51,144 nt of DNA, taken from NCBI GenBank assembly GCA_023255415.1, contig JALRIN010000003.1:1-51144 (forward strand), written 5' to 3'. The notes under the pieces are model-generated. The model had not been told where the DNA came from, did no database searches, and saw nothing but the letters and a program-made list of their open reading frames with translations. The DNA is from Cypionkella sp. Its GTDB lineage: Bacteria > Pseudomonadota > Alphaproteobacteria > Rhodobacterales > Rhodobacteraceae. Below are positions 1-8,229 of the stretch, piece after piece; position 1 is the first letter of the stretch, and each line of letters starts with the position of its first letter. Made by a program: the position numbers and the translations under genes.

Positions 1-186
1 CTTGCCGAAGAAGGCATGACCATGCTTTGCGTCACCCACGAGATGGGCTTTGCCCAAGCCGTGGCAAACCGTGTGATTTTTATGGATCAGGGCCAGATCG
101 TCGAGCAGAACGAGCCGAAAGAGTTCTTCAACAACCCGCAATCAGATCGCACCAAGCTGTTCCTCAGCCAGATCCTTGGCCACTGA
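1..186 (+). CDS. Amino-acid ABC transporter ATP-binding protein (C-terminal fragment)
   Basis: The window opens inside this gene, and only its last 61 codons are present. The fragment carries the H-loop of an ABC ATPase (VTHEMGFA, with the switch histidine), followed by the usual tail 'VIFMDQGQIVEQ' and 'FLSQIL'. This tail is typical of the polar amino-acid importer ATPases (GlnQ/AapP/BztD group), which power glutamate, glutamine or general L-amino-acid uptake at the inner membrane. Walker A, the signature motif and Walker B lie upstream of the window. The gene ends at TGA (184-186) and is followed 20 bases later by a strong terminator, so it is probably the last gene of its transporter operon. 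The substrate cannot be decided from this piece. Confidence 0.9.
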   Translation, partial: LAEEGMTMLCVTHEMGFAQAVANRVIFMDQGQIVEQNEPKEFFNNPQSDRTKLFLSQILGH

Positions 187-205
187 TTAAGGGGTCTGCG
201 CAAAC

Positions 206-235
206 AAAAAAGGCGCCCGATTGGGCGCCTTTTTC
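206..235. terminator. Bidirectional intrinsic terminator
   Basis: A perfect 8-bp stem, AGGCGCCC (211-218) and GGGCGCCT (223-230), with loop GATT. It is flanked by an A run on the left and a T run on the right, so it can act in both directions. It sits between the ABC transporter gene (plus) and the convergent SixA-type gene (minus). Confidence 0.9.
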
Positions 236-240
236 ATGGG

Positions 241-744
241 TTAAACCCGGATCTCTCGGGGGATCACAAAATCAACCGTCGCGCCAAGGCCAAAGCTCAC
301 CTCGGCCCAGCTGTCGATCATAAAATCCGCAACCAAAGTGGCCCCGGTTGGATATCGCGAAAATTCGGGGTTCAGCGGCGCGGTTGCCACCAAGCGCGCG
401 GCAAAATCGGCGATGCCGGGGTTATGGCCAATCATCATCACCACATCGGCCTGCGCGTGCTGCAACACCGCAAGCATCACATCGGGCCCGGCATGATAAA
501 GCGCAGGCTTCAGCTCTAGCACGGGTGTGCCGGGCAGGGCGGGGGCAAGCCCTGACCATGTGGCGCGGGTGCGCACCGCGTCAGAACAAAGAACTTTTTC
601 AGGCACATAGCCGCGCGAGGCCAACCATTCGCCCAAGTCGGCAGCGGCCGCCTTGCCGCGTTCGTTCAGCGGTCGGTCGTGGTCGGTTACGGTTGGATCG
701 TCCCAAGCGGATTTGGCGTGGCGGGTCAGGATAAGGCGCTTCAT
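241..744 (-). CDS. SixA-type histidine phosphatase family protein
   Basis: A 167-aa protein of the histidine phosphatase (phosphoglycerate mutase-like) superfamily, SixA branch. The catalytic signature is at the N-terminus, LTRHAKSAW with His9, and the second conserved histidine is in 'MIGHNPGI'. SixA proteins dephosphorylate phosphohistidine on HPt or phosphotransferase proteins; the substrate here is unknown. The start at 744 is preferred over a longer frame to 882 because MKRLILTRHAK is the usual beginning and because the ATG overlaps the stop of the upstream 4Fe-4S gene (ATGA, 741-744), which implies translational coupling. It is the last gene of the argB / 4Fe-4S / sixA minus-strand run and ends at the shared terminator. 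Confidence 0.88.
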   Translation of the reverse strand: MKRLILTRHAKSAWDDPTVTDHDRPLNERGKAAAADLGEWLASRGYVPEKVLCSDAVRTRATWSGLAPALPGTPVLELKPALYHAGPDVMLAVLQHAQADVVMMIGHNPGIADFAARLVATAPLNPEFSRYPTGATLVADFMIDSWAEVSFGLGATVDFVIPREIRV

Positions 745-1382
745 GTGTGGAATATTCCCATGTGATAGGCCGAGTGTTCGGCCAGTCTTGCACGGCTCTG
801 CGGTAACGGGCAAGCCCGCCGCACGGCGCAGCCCGAATTCAGGCAATTGGCCCCCGCCGCGCTGTCGAGATAGCCGTGACATGCGGGCAGGTCATAGCCC
901 TGTGTCCCAAGCGCGCCGGCAGGGCAGGCAGTCAGGCACGGGGCCGCGCAGCTATCGCAAGGCCGCACCGCCTGCGGCAGCTCGACCGCTTCGCGCAGCG
1001 CCAAGGCACCGCGAAAGCTGACCATCAGGCCGTGGCTGTCGTGCACCAACAACCGCACTGGGCTTTCCCAAATCCGCCCCGTGCGCAGCGCCCAGCGGTA
1101 AAACGGATGATAGGGCGCGCCACCAAAGGGGAACAGCGCCTTGCCGCCCAGCTGACAGGCAAGCCCGCCAATCACCCGACGCGACCAGCGGTCAATCGGG
1201 TCCGGCGCGCCGTCTTGCCATTCGGGTTGCGTGGTCACATGTGGCCAATATTGCGGCCCCGCGGGGCCGAGCAGCAGCAGACTACGGGTGCCCTTTGGCA
1301 GGCTTTCGTCCGCGTCACAGGTAAAGCCGCCCAGCACTTCAAGCTGATGCGCCGCCGCCAAACCTGCGATCTGGGCCAGCAT
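741..1382 (-). CDS. 4Fe-4S ferredoxin-domain protein, QueG-related
   Basis: A 213-aa protein. The C-terminal part has a cluster motif, CDSCAAPCLTACPAGAL (about residues 142-158), and then more cysteines (PACHG, CLNSGC, RRACPL), enough for two 4Fe-4S clusters. The N-terminal 'KGTRSLLLLG' region looks like the DUF1730 part of epoxyqueuosine reductase QueG. The protein is much shorter than QueG and I do not see a full cobalamin-binding domain, so queuosine reduction should not be assumed. Its start codon shares one base with the argB stop (TGATG around 1382) and its stop overlaps the SixA-type start by 4 bases, so the three genes look translationally coupled. Function unknown; probably a cytosolic redox protein. 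Confidence 0.75.
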   Translation of the reverse strand: MLAQIAGLAAAHQLEVLGGFTCDADESLPKGTRSLLLLGPAGPQYWPHVTTQPEWQDGAPDPIDRWSRRVIGGLACQLGGKALFPFGGAPYHPFYRWALRTGRIWESPVRLLVHDSHGLMVSFRGALALREAVELPQAVRPCDSCAAPCLTACPAGALGTQGYDLPACHGYLDSAAGANCLNSGCAVRRACPLPQSRARLAEHSAYHMGIFHT

Positions 1383-2281
1383 CAGCGCTTGACGTGGGGC
1401 ATCACGCGCGGCGTGGTCGAGCGGATCTGACTGCCCGCGCCGTGATCGGTGAACAGTTCAAGCAGACAGGCGTTGGGTATGCGGCCATCTAGAATCGTCA
1501 CCGCCCGAGTGCCCGCATCAATCGCCATCAGCGCGGTTTCAGTTTTAGGAATCATCCCACCTGAAATCACGCCATCTGCGGTCATCTGCCTGATTTCTTC
1601 GGGAGTGATCTGGGTCATCACCTCGCCCGCCGCGTTTTTCACACCGGCAACATCAGTCAGCAGCAGCAACCGATCCGCCTGCAAAGCGCCCGCAATCGCG
1701 CCGGCTGCAGTGTCGCCATTGACGTTAAAGGTCTCGTTATCGGCCATGCCGGTCGCCACAGGCGCAACCACCGGGATGATTCCCGCGCCGTAAAGATCGC
1801 GCAGCACCTGCACGTTCATCTCGACCGGCCGACCGACAAAGCCAAGCTCTGGATCATCGGGCACGCAGACCATCATATCGTCGTCTTTGCCCGAAATCCC
1901 CACTGCACGGCCGCCCGCATCCATGATTGCCTGCACAATGCGCTTGTTCACCAGCCCCGAGAGGATCATCTCGACAACCTGCACCGTGGCCTTATCGGTC
2001 ACCCGCTTGCCGCGCACGAATTTGCTCTCGATGCCCAGCTTGCCAAGCATCTCGTTGATCATCGGACCGCCGCCATGCACCACAACCGGGTTCACCCCAA
2101 CCTGCCGCATCAGCACGATATCGCGGGCAAATTCCGCCATCGCGGCATCATCGCCCATGGCATTGCCGCCAAATTTCACCACCACCACCGCGCCGGAAAA
2201 CCGTTGCAGATAGGGCAGCGCTTCGGACAGCATTTTGGCGGTGTGGATGGCATCGGTCATGGTAAGGGTCTGCTTCTGCAT
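1382..2281 (-). CDS. argB: Acetylglutamate kinase
   Basis: A 299-aa amino-acid-kinase-fold enzyme that phosphorylates N-acetylglutamate, the second step of arginine biosynthesis, in the cytoplasm. Family motifs are clear: VVVKFGGNAMG near residue 30, VVVHGGGPMIN (substrate glycine loop), 'NVNGDTAAGAIAGAL', and 'GGMIPKTETALMAI' near the C-terminus. The frame extends upstream to 2377, but the ATG at 2281 has GGAG nine bases upstream and gives the normal length. Its stop overlaps the start of the 4Fe-4S gene by one base. It is the most upstream gene of a three-gene minus-strand unit divergent from the SDR gene at 2411. Confidence 0.97.
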   Translation of the reverse strand: MQKQTLTMTDAIHTAKMLSEALPYLQRFSGAVVVVKFGGNAMGDDAAMAEFARDIVLMRQVGVNPVVVHGGGPMINEMLGKLGIESKFVRGKRVTDKATVQVVEMILSGLVNKRIVQAIMDAGGRAVGISGKDDDMMVCVPDDPELGFVGRPVEMNVQVLRDLYGAGIIPVVAPVATGMADNETFNVNGDTAAGAIAGALQADRLLLLTDVAGVKNAAGEVMTQITPEEIRQMTADGVISGGMIPKTETALMAIDAGTRAVTILDGRIPNACLLELFTDHGAGSQIRSTTPRVMPHVKR

Positions 2282-2410
2282 GGGGCGACTCCGTGGTTGC
2301 GAAATACCTAGCGGCTTTGGCAGCCCCTGCCAAGACGCGTTTGGCGCTGCGGGCCAAGGCTTGCTTTCCCCAGCCAAAGCCGTAGCTTGGCGCTAGAAAT
2401 GGAGACCCCG

Positions 2411-3142
2411 ATGAGTGACCAAAAAACCATCGTGCTGACAGGTGCAAGCCGCGGCATCGGTCATGCCACCGTCAAACGCTTTGGCTCGGAGGGCTGGCGC
2501 GTGCTGACCTGTTCGCGCCAACCCTTTGACCCGCGCTGCCCCTGGCCGGGTGGCGAAGAGAATCACATCCAGATCGACCTTGCCGATCCGAAAAAGACCA
2601 TCGAGGCGATCGAGACGATCAAATCCAAGATCAACGGCCGTTTGGATGCACTGGTCAATAACGCCGGCATCTCGCCCAAGGGCGAGGGGGGCAAGCGTTT
2701 GACTACGCTTGACACCGATCTGCGCATTTGGGGGCAGGTGTTTCATGTCAACTTTTTCGCACCGGTGATTCTGGCGCGCGGGTTGCAAGACGAGTTGGTG
2801 GCAGCGGGTGGGGCGGTGGTGAATGTCACCTCGATCGTCGGCTCGCGGGTGCATCCCTTTGCGGGGGCGGCCTATGCGACCTCAAAGGCGGCGCTTGCGG
2901 CGCTGACCCGCGAAATGGCGCATGATTTCGGCCCGCTTGGTGTGCGCGTTAATGCCATCGCGCCCGGCGAGGTGGAAACGGCGATCCTGTCACCGGGCAC
3001 AGATAAAATCGTGCAAACCCTGCCGCTGCGCCGCCTTGGCCAGCCAAAAGAGGTGGCCGAAGCGATCTGGTTCCTGTGTTCGGCGCAATCAAGCTATATC
3101 ACCGGCACCGAAATTCAGATCAACGGCGGCCAGCACGTTTAG
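2411..3142 (+). CDS. SDR family NAD(P)-dependent oxidoreductase
   Basis: A 243-aa classical short-chain dehydrogenase/reductase. The cofactor loop TGASRGIG is at about residues 9-16, the NNAG motif follows, and the catalytic triad is visible as Ser in 'NVTSIVGS' and YATSK (Tyr, Lys). It resembles FabG-like 3-oxoacyl reductases, but the substrate is unknown. Two in-frame upstream ATGs exist (2387, 2399). The ATG at 2411 is chosen because GGAGA (2401-2405) is correctly spaced before it. The gene is isolated on the plus strand between argB and engB, and its stop lies five bases from the convergent engB stop. Confidence 0.9.
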   Translation: MSDQKTIVLTGASRGIGHATVKRFGSEGWRVLTCSRQPFDPRCPWPGGEENHIQIDLADPKKTIEAIETIKSKINGRLDALVNNAGISPKGEGGKRLTTLDTDLRIWGQVFHVNFFAPVILARGLQDELVAAGGAVVNVTSIVGSRVHPFAGAAYATSKAALAALTREMAHDFGPLGVRVNAIAPGEVETAILSPGTDKIVQTLPLRRLGQPKEVAEAIWFLCSAQSSYITGTEIQINGGQHV

Positions 3143-3147
3143 CGCTG

Positions 3148-3801
3148 TTACACCAAAGTCGCGATAATGGCGCGCAGCTTCTCGATGCCATCGCCCTTTT
3201 CCGAGCTGGTCAGCACCAGTTCAGGATAGGCTGCGGGGTGCTTTTTAAGGGCCTCAATCGACAGCGCGATATTGGCGTCGCGCTCGATCTTGGAAACCTT
3301 ATCGGCCTTGGTCATCACCACCTGAAACGTCACGGCAGAACGGTCGAGCAGCGACATGATCTCTTCATCCACCGGCTTTACACCGTGACGGGTGTCCACC
3401 AGCACAAAGGCGCGACGCAGGGTCTGACGACCGGCCAGATAGGATTTCAGCAGCGCTTGCCACTTTGCCACAATCGGTTTCGGCGCTTCGGCATAGCCAT
3501 AGCCGGGAAGGTCGACCAAAAAGCGGTTCATCTCGCCCAATGCGAAATAGTTGATCTCTTGCGTCCGGCCGGGGGTGTTCGAGGCCCGCGCAAGGCTTTT
3601 GCGGCCGGTCAGCGCGTTGATCAGGCTCGATTTGCCAACGTTCGAACGGCCTGCAAAGCAAACCTCTAACCGGTCGGGTTCGGGCAGGCCCGACATTGCC
3701 ACCACGCCTTTGACGAAATCAACAGGGCCTGCGAACAGCAAGCGGCCTTTTTCGCGGGCTTCCAGTTCGGGTTCAGGGGCAAGGGTGAATTGCAGGCTCA
3801 T
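3148..3801 (-). CDS. engB: Ribosome biogenesis GTP-binding protein EngB (YihA/YsxC)
   Basis: A 217-aa TRAFAC GTPase needed for late assembly of the large ribosomal subunit. The GTPase motifs are in order: G1 AGRSNVGKSSL, G2 'NTPGRTQ', G3 DLPGYGYAE, G4 MTKADK, G5 TSSEKGDG. Length fits the family. A longer start (3813) exists, but its own ATG overlaps the GGAG that serves the ATG at 3801. The stop of the MOSC gene overlaps this start as ATGA (3798-3801), indicating coupling within the yidC-MOSC-engB run. Confidence 0.96.
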   Translation of the reverse strand: MSLQFTLAPEPELEAREKGRLLFAGPVDFVKGVVAMSGLPEPDRLEVCFAGRSNVGKSSLINALTGRKSLARASNTPGRTQEINYFALGEMNRFLVDLPGYGYAEAPKPIVAKWQALLKSYLAGRQTLRRAFVLVDTRHGVKPVDEEIMSLLDRSAVTFQVVMTKADKVSKIERDANIALSIEALKKHPAAYPELVLTSSEKGDGIEKLRAIIATLV

Positions 3802-4544
3802 GCCAGTCTCCATTCATCGCCGACAGAAATCTGTCCGCTTTCTACCACCACGGCGTAAACGCCAAAATCTTGGTGGCCATAATTTTCTTCCAGTGCCGCC
3901 AAGGTTGGGGCCGAAACCCGCCCCGTTTTCGGGTCCACGGTTGTGGCGCTGCAGCGGGTGATGCGTTCGGTTATTTCAAAGACCGCTTCGCCGATGCAAA
4001 GCCGCTGCCCGATCCAGCCAAACTCGGCCCAAGGTGTTGCCCCTTCGATCCACAGATTGCCGCGAAAGCGGTCAACCGATAGATCGGTGCCCATCTTGGC
4101 CGACAGATCCGCCAGCGAGGCAAGCGATAAGATTGACACCGATTCGACCGGATTGTCGGTCATACCGCGCCCTGCGGTGACGATCGCCATCGGCTGCGCG
4201 CGATCGGCTGGATTCAGCGGGCGCACCCAATCCAGAAACCGCGGCAGATCGGCGGCATCATCCGGGCGAAAGGCAATCTCGCCCGCCTCGGGGTGACGCA
4301 GGGTGACCAGGCCCAAAGCCTCGTCAAAGTCCGACGTGATCGCCATCAGGGCAGGCGCCTTGGCGCCGCGTGCGAAATTGGCACAGCGGTTCCAGCCATC
4401 GACCAGCTTGGCCGCGTTATGGGCGACGGCCCAATGCCGGTCCCAGGGCATGCAGGCCCCCGCCAAAAGACGAACGGACGCGAGGGTCTCGCGTCCGTGT
4501 CCCTTGATCGGGTGCCGGCAAATCTGTGCCAGCACTTGCGTCAT
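3798..4544 (-). CDS. MOSC domain-containing protein
   Basis: A 248-aa protein with an N-terminal MOSC beta-barrel (residues about 1-110) and a C-terminal MOSC domain. The conserved cysteine lies in RCSATTVDPKTG, the position that in mARC and YcbX-type proteins coordinates a molybdenum cofactor. Proteins of this group carry sulfur or Moco for reduction of N-hydroxylated or S-oxidised compounds; the substrate here is unknown. It overlaps yidC (4541-4544) and engB (3798-3801) by four bases each, so all three are probably co-translated. This link is positional and does not by itself suggest a role in membrane insertion. Confidence 0.85.
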   Translation of the reverse strand: MTQVLAQICRHPIKGHGRETLASVRLLAGACMPWDRHWAVAHNAAKLVDGWNRCANFARGAKAPALMAITSDFDEALGLVTLRHPEAGEIAFRPDDAADLPRFLDWVRPLNPADRAQPMAIVTAGRGMTDNPVESVSILSLASLADLSAKMGTDLSVDRFRGNLWIEGATPWAEFGWIGQRLCIGEAVFEITERITRCSATTVDPKTGRVSAPTLAALEENYGHQDFGVYAVVVESGQISVGDEWRLA

Positions 4545-6388
4545 TTTTTGGCCACCGCCGGTTTTTTCTTAAAGCCTGACTTGATGTTGCCAAAGATGTC
4601 GGGCTTGTGGCCGTGGCTGCGCATGATCAGATATTGCTGGGTGAAGGTAATGGTGTTGTTGGTGATCCAGTAGACCACTAGACCGCTTGCAAAACCGCCC
4701 AGCATGAACATGAAGACCCAGGGCATCCAGGCAAAGATCTGCTGTTGCACCGGATCAGCGGGCGCTGGGTTCAGTTTTTGCTGCAACCACATCGAGATGC
4801 CCAACAAGATCGGCAGCGCGCCGATGAAAATTGTCGCAAGCAGGGTGCCGTGCACGGGTGCATCCCAAGGCAAAGCGCCAAACAGGTTGAACAGCGACGA
4901 GGTGTCAGGCGCCGACAGATCTTTCAGCCAGCCAAAGAACGGCGCTTGGCGCAATTCCAGCGTGACAAAGATCACCTTGTAAAGGCTAAAGAAAATCGGG
5001 ATCTGGATGAAGATTGGCAAGCAACCAGCGGCCGGATTGACCTTCTTTTCCTTGTACAGCTGCATCATTTCCTTTTGCAGCTTTTGCTTATCTTCGCCGA
5101 CACGCTCTTTCAGCGCTTCGATTTCGGGCTGCAATTCCTTCATCCGTGCCATCGAGACATAGGATTTATAGGCCAGCGGCAGCACCAAAAGCTTAAGGAA
5201 GAAGGTCAGACCAATGATCGCAAGCCCCATATTGCCGATCAGCGCGTGCAAAAGGTGCAGGATTTGGAAGATCGGCTTGGTCAGGAAATAGAACCAACCC
5301 CAGTCGATCGAATCGATAAAGCCTTTGATCTGTGGCCGCGCCGGGTCGATTTTTGCGCCAAACAGTTGCGCCACGACGCCGGGATCATTCTCGTATTCGC
5401 CAATCGTCTGCCAAACCTTCGCGCCGGCAAACAGCTGGGTCGAGGTTTCTGTCGACTCGCCCGGTGCCAGCGTCACCAAAGGTTCGCGGACTTCGGCCTG
5501 ATAAATATCGGCACCTGCCACATATTTCACCACCGAGGTATAGGGCTTGCCCTGTTCGGGGATCAGCGTGGTCATCCAATAGTGGTCGGTAAAGCCGATC
5601 CAGCCATCGGTGCTGGCTTGCTTAACTTCGGCCTGAGCCGATTCGGCGTCGACTTGCGGAAGACCTGCGACCTTTTTGTATTTGATCTCTTCCAGACTGC
5701 CATCCGTGCGGCGCACAAGTCCTTCGTGCACAACATAGATGTTTTGCAAACTTGGCAGGCCGTGGCGTGCAATAATGCCGTAGTTATAGAGGCTTGCCGC
5801 TGCGCTGCCGTTGTTTTCAACGCGGTCGCTGACGGTGAACATAAAGTTCTCATCAACCGAAATGTTGCGCACAAAGGTCATGCCCTTGGCGTTTTCCCAT
5901 TTCAGGCTGACCGGTTGGCCCACTGAAAGCGTGCTGCCAGAAGCCAGCTTCCATTCCGATTTCGCGCCCGGCACGTCATCTGCCGTCAGCCCCGCACCCG
6001 GAGCCCAGCCAAAGACCGCATAATAGGGCGTGGTCTGGCCGACAGGCGACAAAAGCCGCACATTGGCCGAGTCTGGCTCCAGCGTGTCTTTAAAGGTTTT
6101 CAGCGACAGATCGTCCAACCGCCCACCCAAAAGCGAAATCGACCCGGTGAGCATCGGCGTGTCGATGGTCAGGCGCGGCGCTTCGGGCAACGGTTCCGTC
6201 GACGTCACTGGGGCCGCCAGCACCGCTGCGGCTTCTGGGGCTGCAAGCGGCTGATCTGCAGCGATTTCTACCGCTGCCGGATCTGGGAACCACTGCGGGA
6301 AAAGCTTGGGGCCCGCGACAAACCAGCCGAGGATCACCAGAAAGCTGAGCACAGTCGTGAGGACTAAATTCTTGTTTTGATCGTCCAT
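4541..6388 (-). CDS. yidC: Membrane protein insertase YidC
   Basis: A 615-aa inner-membrane insertase that inserts and folds membrane proteins alone or with SecYEG. It has an N-terminal membrane anchor (about residues 7-26), a Pro/Ala/Glu-rich linker, a large periplasmic beta domain of the Gram-negative type, and then the conserved five-helix core starting near residue 360, with 'KPIFQILHLLHALIGN', the cytoplasmic hairpin rich in Glu/Lys, and 'NPAAGCLPIFIQIPIFFSLY'. The C-terminus is basic (KKKPAVAKK). The start at 6388 (MDDQNKN) is the typical alphaproteobacterial start; a longer frame to 6445 is not needed. The 180 bases upstream hold no gene. Confidence 0.97.
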   Translation of the reverse strand: MDDQNKNLVLTTVLSFLVILGWFVAGPKLFPQWFPDPAAVEIAADQPLAAPEAAAVLAAPVTSTEPLPEAPRLTIDTPMLTGSISLLGGRLDDLSLKTFKDTLEPDSANVRLLSPVGQTTPYYAVFGWAPGAGLTADDVPGAKSEWKLASGSTLSVGQPVSLKWENAKGMTFVRNISVDENFMFTVSDRVENNGSAAASLYNYGIIARHGLPSLQNIYVVHEGLVRRTDGSLEEIKYKKVAGLPQVDAESAQAEVKQASTDGWIGFTDHYWMTTLIPEQGKPYTSVVKYVAGADIYQAEVREPLVTLAPGESTETSTQLFAGAKVWQTIGEYENDPGVVAQLFGAKIDPARPQIKGFIDSIDWGWFYFLTKPIFQILHLLHALIGNMGLAIIGLTFFLKLLVLPLAYKSYVSMARMKELQPEIEALKERVGEDKQKLQKEMMQLYKEKKVNPAAGCLPIFIQIPIFFSLYKVIFVTLELRQAPFFGWLKDLSAPDTSSLFNLFGALPWDAPVHGTLLATIFIGALPILLGISMWLQQKLNPAPADPVQQQIFAWMPWVFMFMLGGFASGLVVYWITNNTITFTQQYLIMRSHGHKPDIFGNIKSGFKKKPAVAKK

Positions 6389-6570
6389 TGGACCACCACC
6401 ATTCCTGTTCAAGGTCAGGCGTGGTTCAACGATAGGGGGCGGCAAAGGTCAAGCGGTTTTCCCCCAATTGGGCCACCCGCTCGGGGATTTGCAACAAATT
6501 ACGCGGCTTTTCTTGATATTTCCTGCAATCTGGCGGGGCGGCGCTGTGCGCGACCCCAGCCAAGCCGCGC

Positions 6571-8115
6571 CTAGATTTGCACGGCAAGCTTTTTCACATT
6601 TGACAGCTGGCCACGGTATCGGGGGATCCAATCCATGGTTTCGTCCAAAGGCATCGGGCGCGCGATGCCAAAGCCTTGAATGTCAGCGCAGCCCAATTGT
6701 GTCAGCATTGCACGTTCGCCAGGGGTTTCAACGCCTTCGGCCAGGGTGGCAAGCCCAAGTTGATCGGCCATCGACAAAATTGCCGAGACCATCTTTTGCT
6801 GGTCGGGGTCGATGTCCAGACGGGTGATAAAGCTGCGGTCGATCTTGATGCGGCGCACCGCAAAGCGGCGCAGCGAGGTGATCGAGGCGTGGCCGGTGCC
6901 AAAGTCGTCCAGATCGATGCCACACCCCAAACGCGACAGACCCGCGATATTGGCCACCACCACATCGTTTTCCGTCTCGGCGACCACGGTTTCCAACACC
7001 TCGACCGTCAGGCGTTTGGGCTCCAGATCAAAACGGTCCAGCTCCCATTTCAGCCGCTCTGCCAGCTGCGGATTGCGCAGTTCTTGCGCCGAAAAATTGA
7101 CCGCTACCGTCGGGATATGCAGCCCGGCCTTATCCCAAGCCGCAAGCGCCATCAGCGCGTGATATAAGATCACTTCGCCCAACCTGTCTTCCAAACCCGC
7201 ATCTTCGATCAGCGGCAGAAATTCTGCGGGCGGGATTAGCCCTTTTTGCGGGTGATACCAGCGCGCCAAAGCCTCGAACCCGGTGATTTCGCCGCTCACG
7301 GTGGCAGTTTGTGGCTGAAAATGAGGGCGAATCTGACCCTGTTCCAAGGCAATCTCGAGATCCGCCCGCAAAGAGTCGCGGTCTGCACGGGTGCGCGCCA
7401 TATCCTGGGAGTAGGCTCTGATCGCGTTTGGCCCGCGACGCCGTGCTTCGTCTGCCGCGATTTGGGCTGCATTCAGCAAAGTGGCGCCGCTGAGGTCTGG
7501 GGCCTGTGCACTGTGGCAAAACCCAATCGAGCAGGTGACGTAAAGCTTTGATGCATCGATGTTTACCGGAACAGAAACGGCGGATTGCAGCCGCGTTGCA
7601 ACTTGGATCAGCGCCTCGAGGTCAAGCCTTCGCACCGGGGCAAGGGCCACGGCAAAGCCACCGCCCTCGAGCCGCGCCACCACGTCGCCAGTGCGCAGCA
7701 CAGAACAGATCCGTTCGGCAGACCGAGCAAGAACCTCGACCTGAGCGCTGCGGCCAAAGCGGGTGACCAAGCGGTCGCTGTCGTCAAACTGCAGCACAAA
7801 ACATGCGGAATTGCGTCCAGTGATCGGGCTGTCTTGCAAGATTTTATCAAGGGTTCCAACGATTTGACTGCGCAGCGACAGCCCTTCCAGCACATCGGGC
7901 AGGCGTGCGGGTTCTGTTGTCGCGCCGTGGTGCCAGGTCAGCGCAACAATCAAGGGCAGCACCAGCGCCAGAAGAATCAGGCTTTGTTCGCCCAAGACCC
8001 AAAAGGCACAAAGTGCTACCGCAGGCGCGAAAATCAGCACCTCGGGTCGGCGCAGCCAAAGGGCAAAGCGAAAAAACCATGACGTGATGTGGGACAAAAT
8101 GCCGAAAACCATCAA
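6571..8115 (-). CDS. EAL-domain c-di-GMP phosphodiesterase with degenerate GGDEF domain
   Basis: A 514-aa protein. Two hydrophobic segments (about residues 10-20 and 26-62) anchor it in the membrane. Residues about 90-240 form a GGDEF-like domain whose signature is EGGGF (150-154) rather than GGDEF, so diguanylate cyclase activity is unlikely. The EAL domain (about 250-500) looks complete: EAL at 281-283, N340, E372, D403-D404 in DDFGTG, K424, E460 in AEGVET, and Q480. The prediction is therefore a membrane-bound phosphodiesterase hydrolysing c-di-GMP, perhaps with the GGDEF part as a GTP-sensing regulatory domain (inference). It lies between ttcA and yidC in the same orientation. Confidence 0.9.
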   Translation of the reverse strand: MMVFGILSHITSWFFRFALWLRRPEVLIFAPAVALCAFWVLGEQSLILLALVLPLIVALTWHHGATTEPARLPDVLEGLSLRSQIVGTLDKILQDSPITGRNSACFVLQFDDSDRLVTRFGRSAQVEVLARSAERICSVLRTGDVVARLEGGGFAVALAPVRRLDLEALIQVATRLQSAVSVPVNIDASKLYVTCSIGFCHSAQAPDLSGATLLNAAQIAADEARRRGPNAIRAYSQDMARTRADRDSLRADLEIALEQGQIRPHFQPQTATVSGEITGFEALARWYHPQKGLIPPAEFLPLIEDAGLEDRLGEVILYHALMALAAWDKAGLHIPTVAVNFSAQELRNPQLAERLKWELDRFDLEPKRLTVEVLETVVAETENDVVVANIAGLSRLGCGIDLDDFGTGHASITSLRRFAVRRIKIDRSFITRLDIDPDQQKMVSAILSMADQLGLATLAEGVETPGERAMLTQLGCADIQGFGIARPMPLDETMDWIPRYRGQLSNVKKLAVQI

Positions 8116-8229
8116 ACTGACCTTAACCTGATTCGGAGCGTTTGGCGCTCTGGGGTTCAGTCCTAGGCTTTTGAGCTGAGAAGTCGGTTAATCCGCATTG
8201 CCAAGTTAAATAGGATTTTCCAGAATTTT

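Noticed and set aside
741..1382. Epoxyqueuosine reductase QueG
   Set aside because: The protein is far shorter than QueG and I see no full cobalamin-binding domain; only the cluster region and part of the N-terminal region match.
4745..5926. A 393-codon plus-strand frame opposite yidC
   Set aside because: No start signal or motif; yidC on the minus strand is clear.
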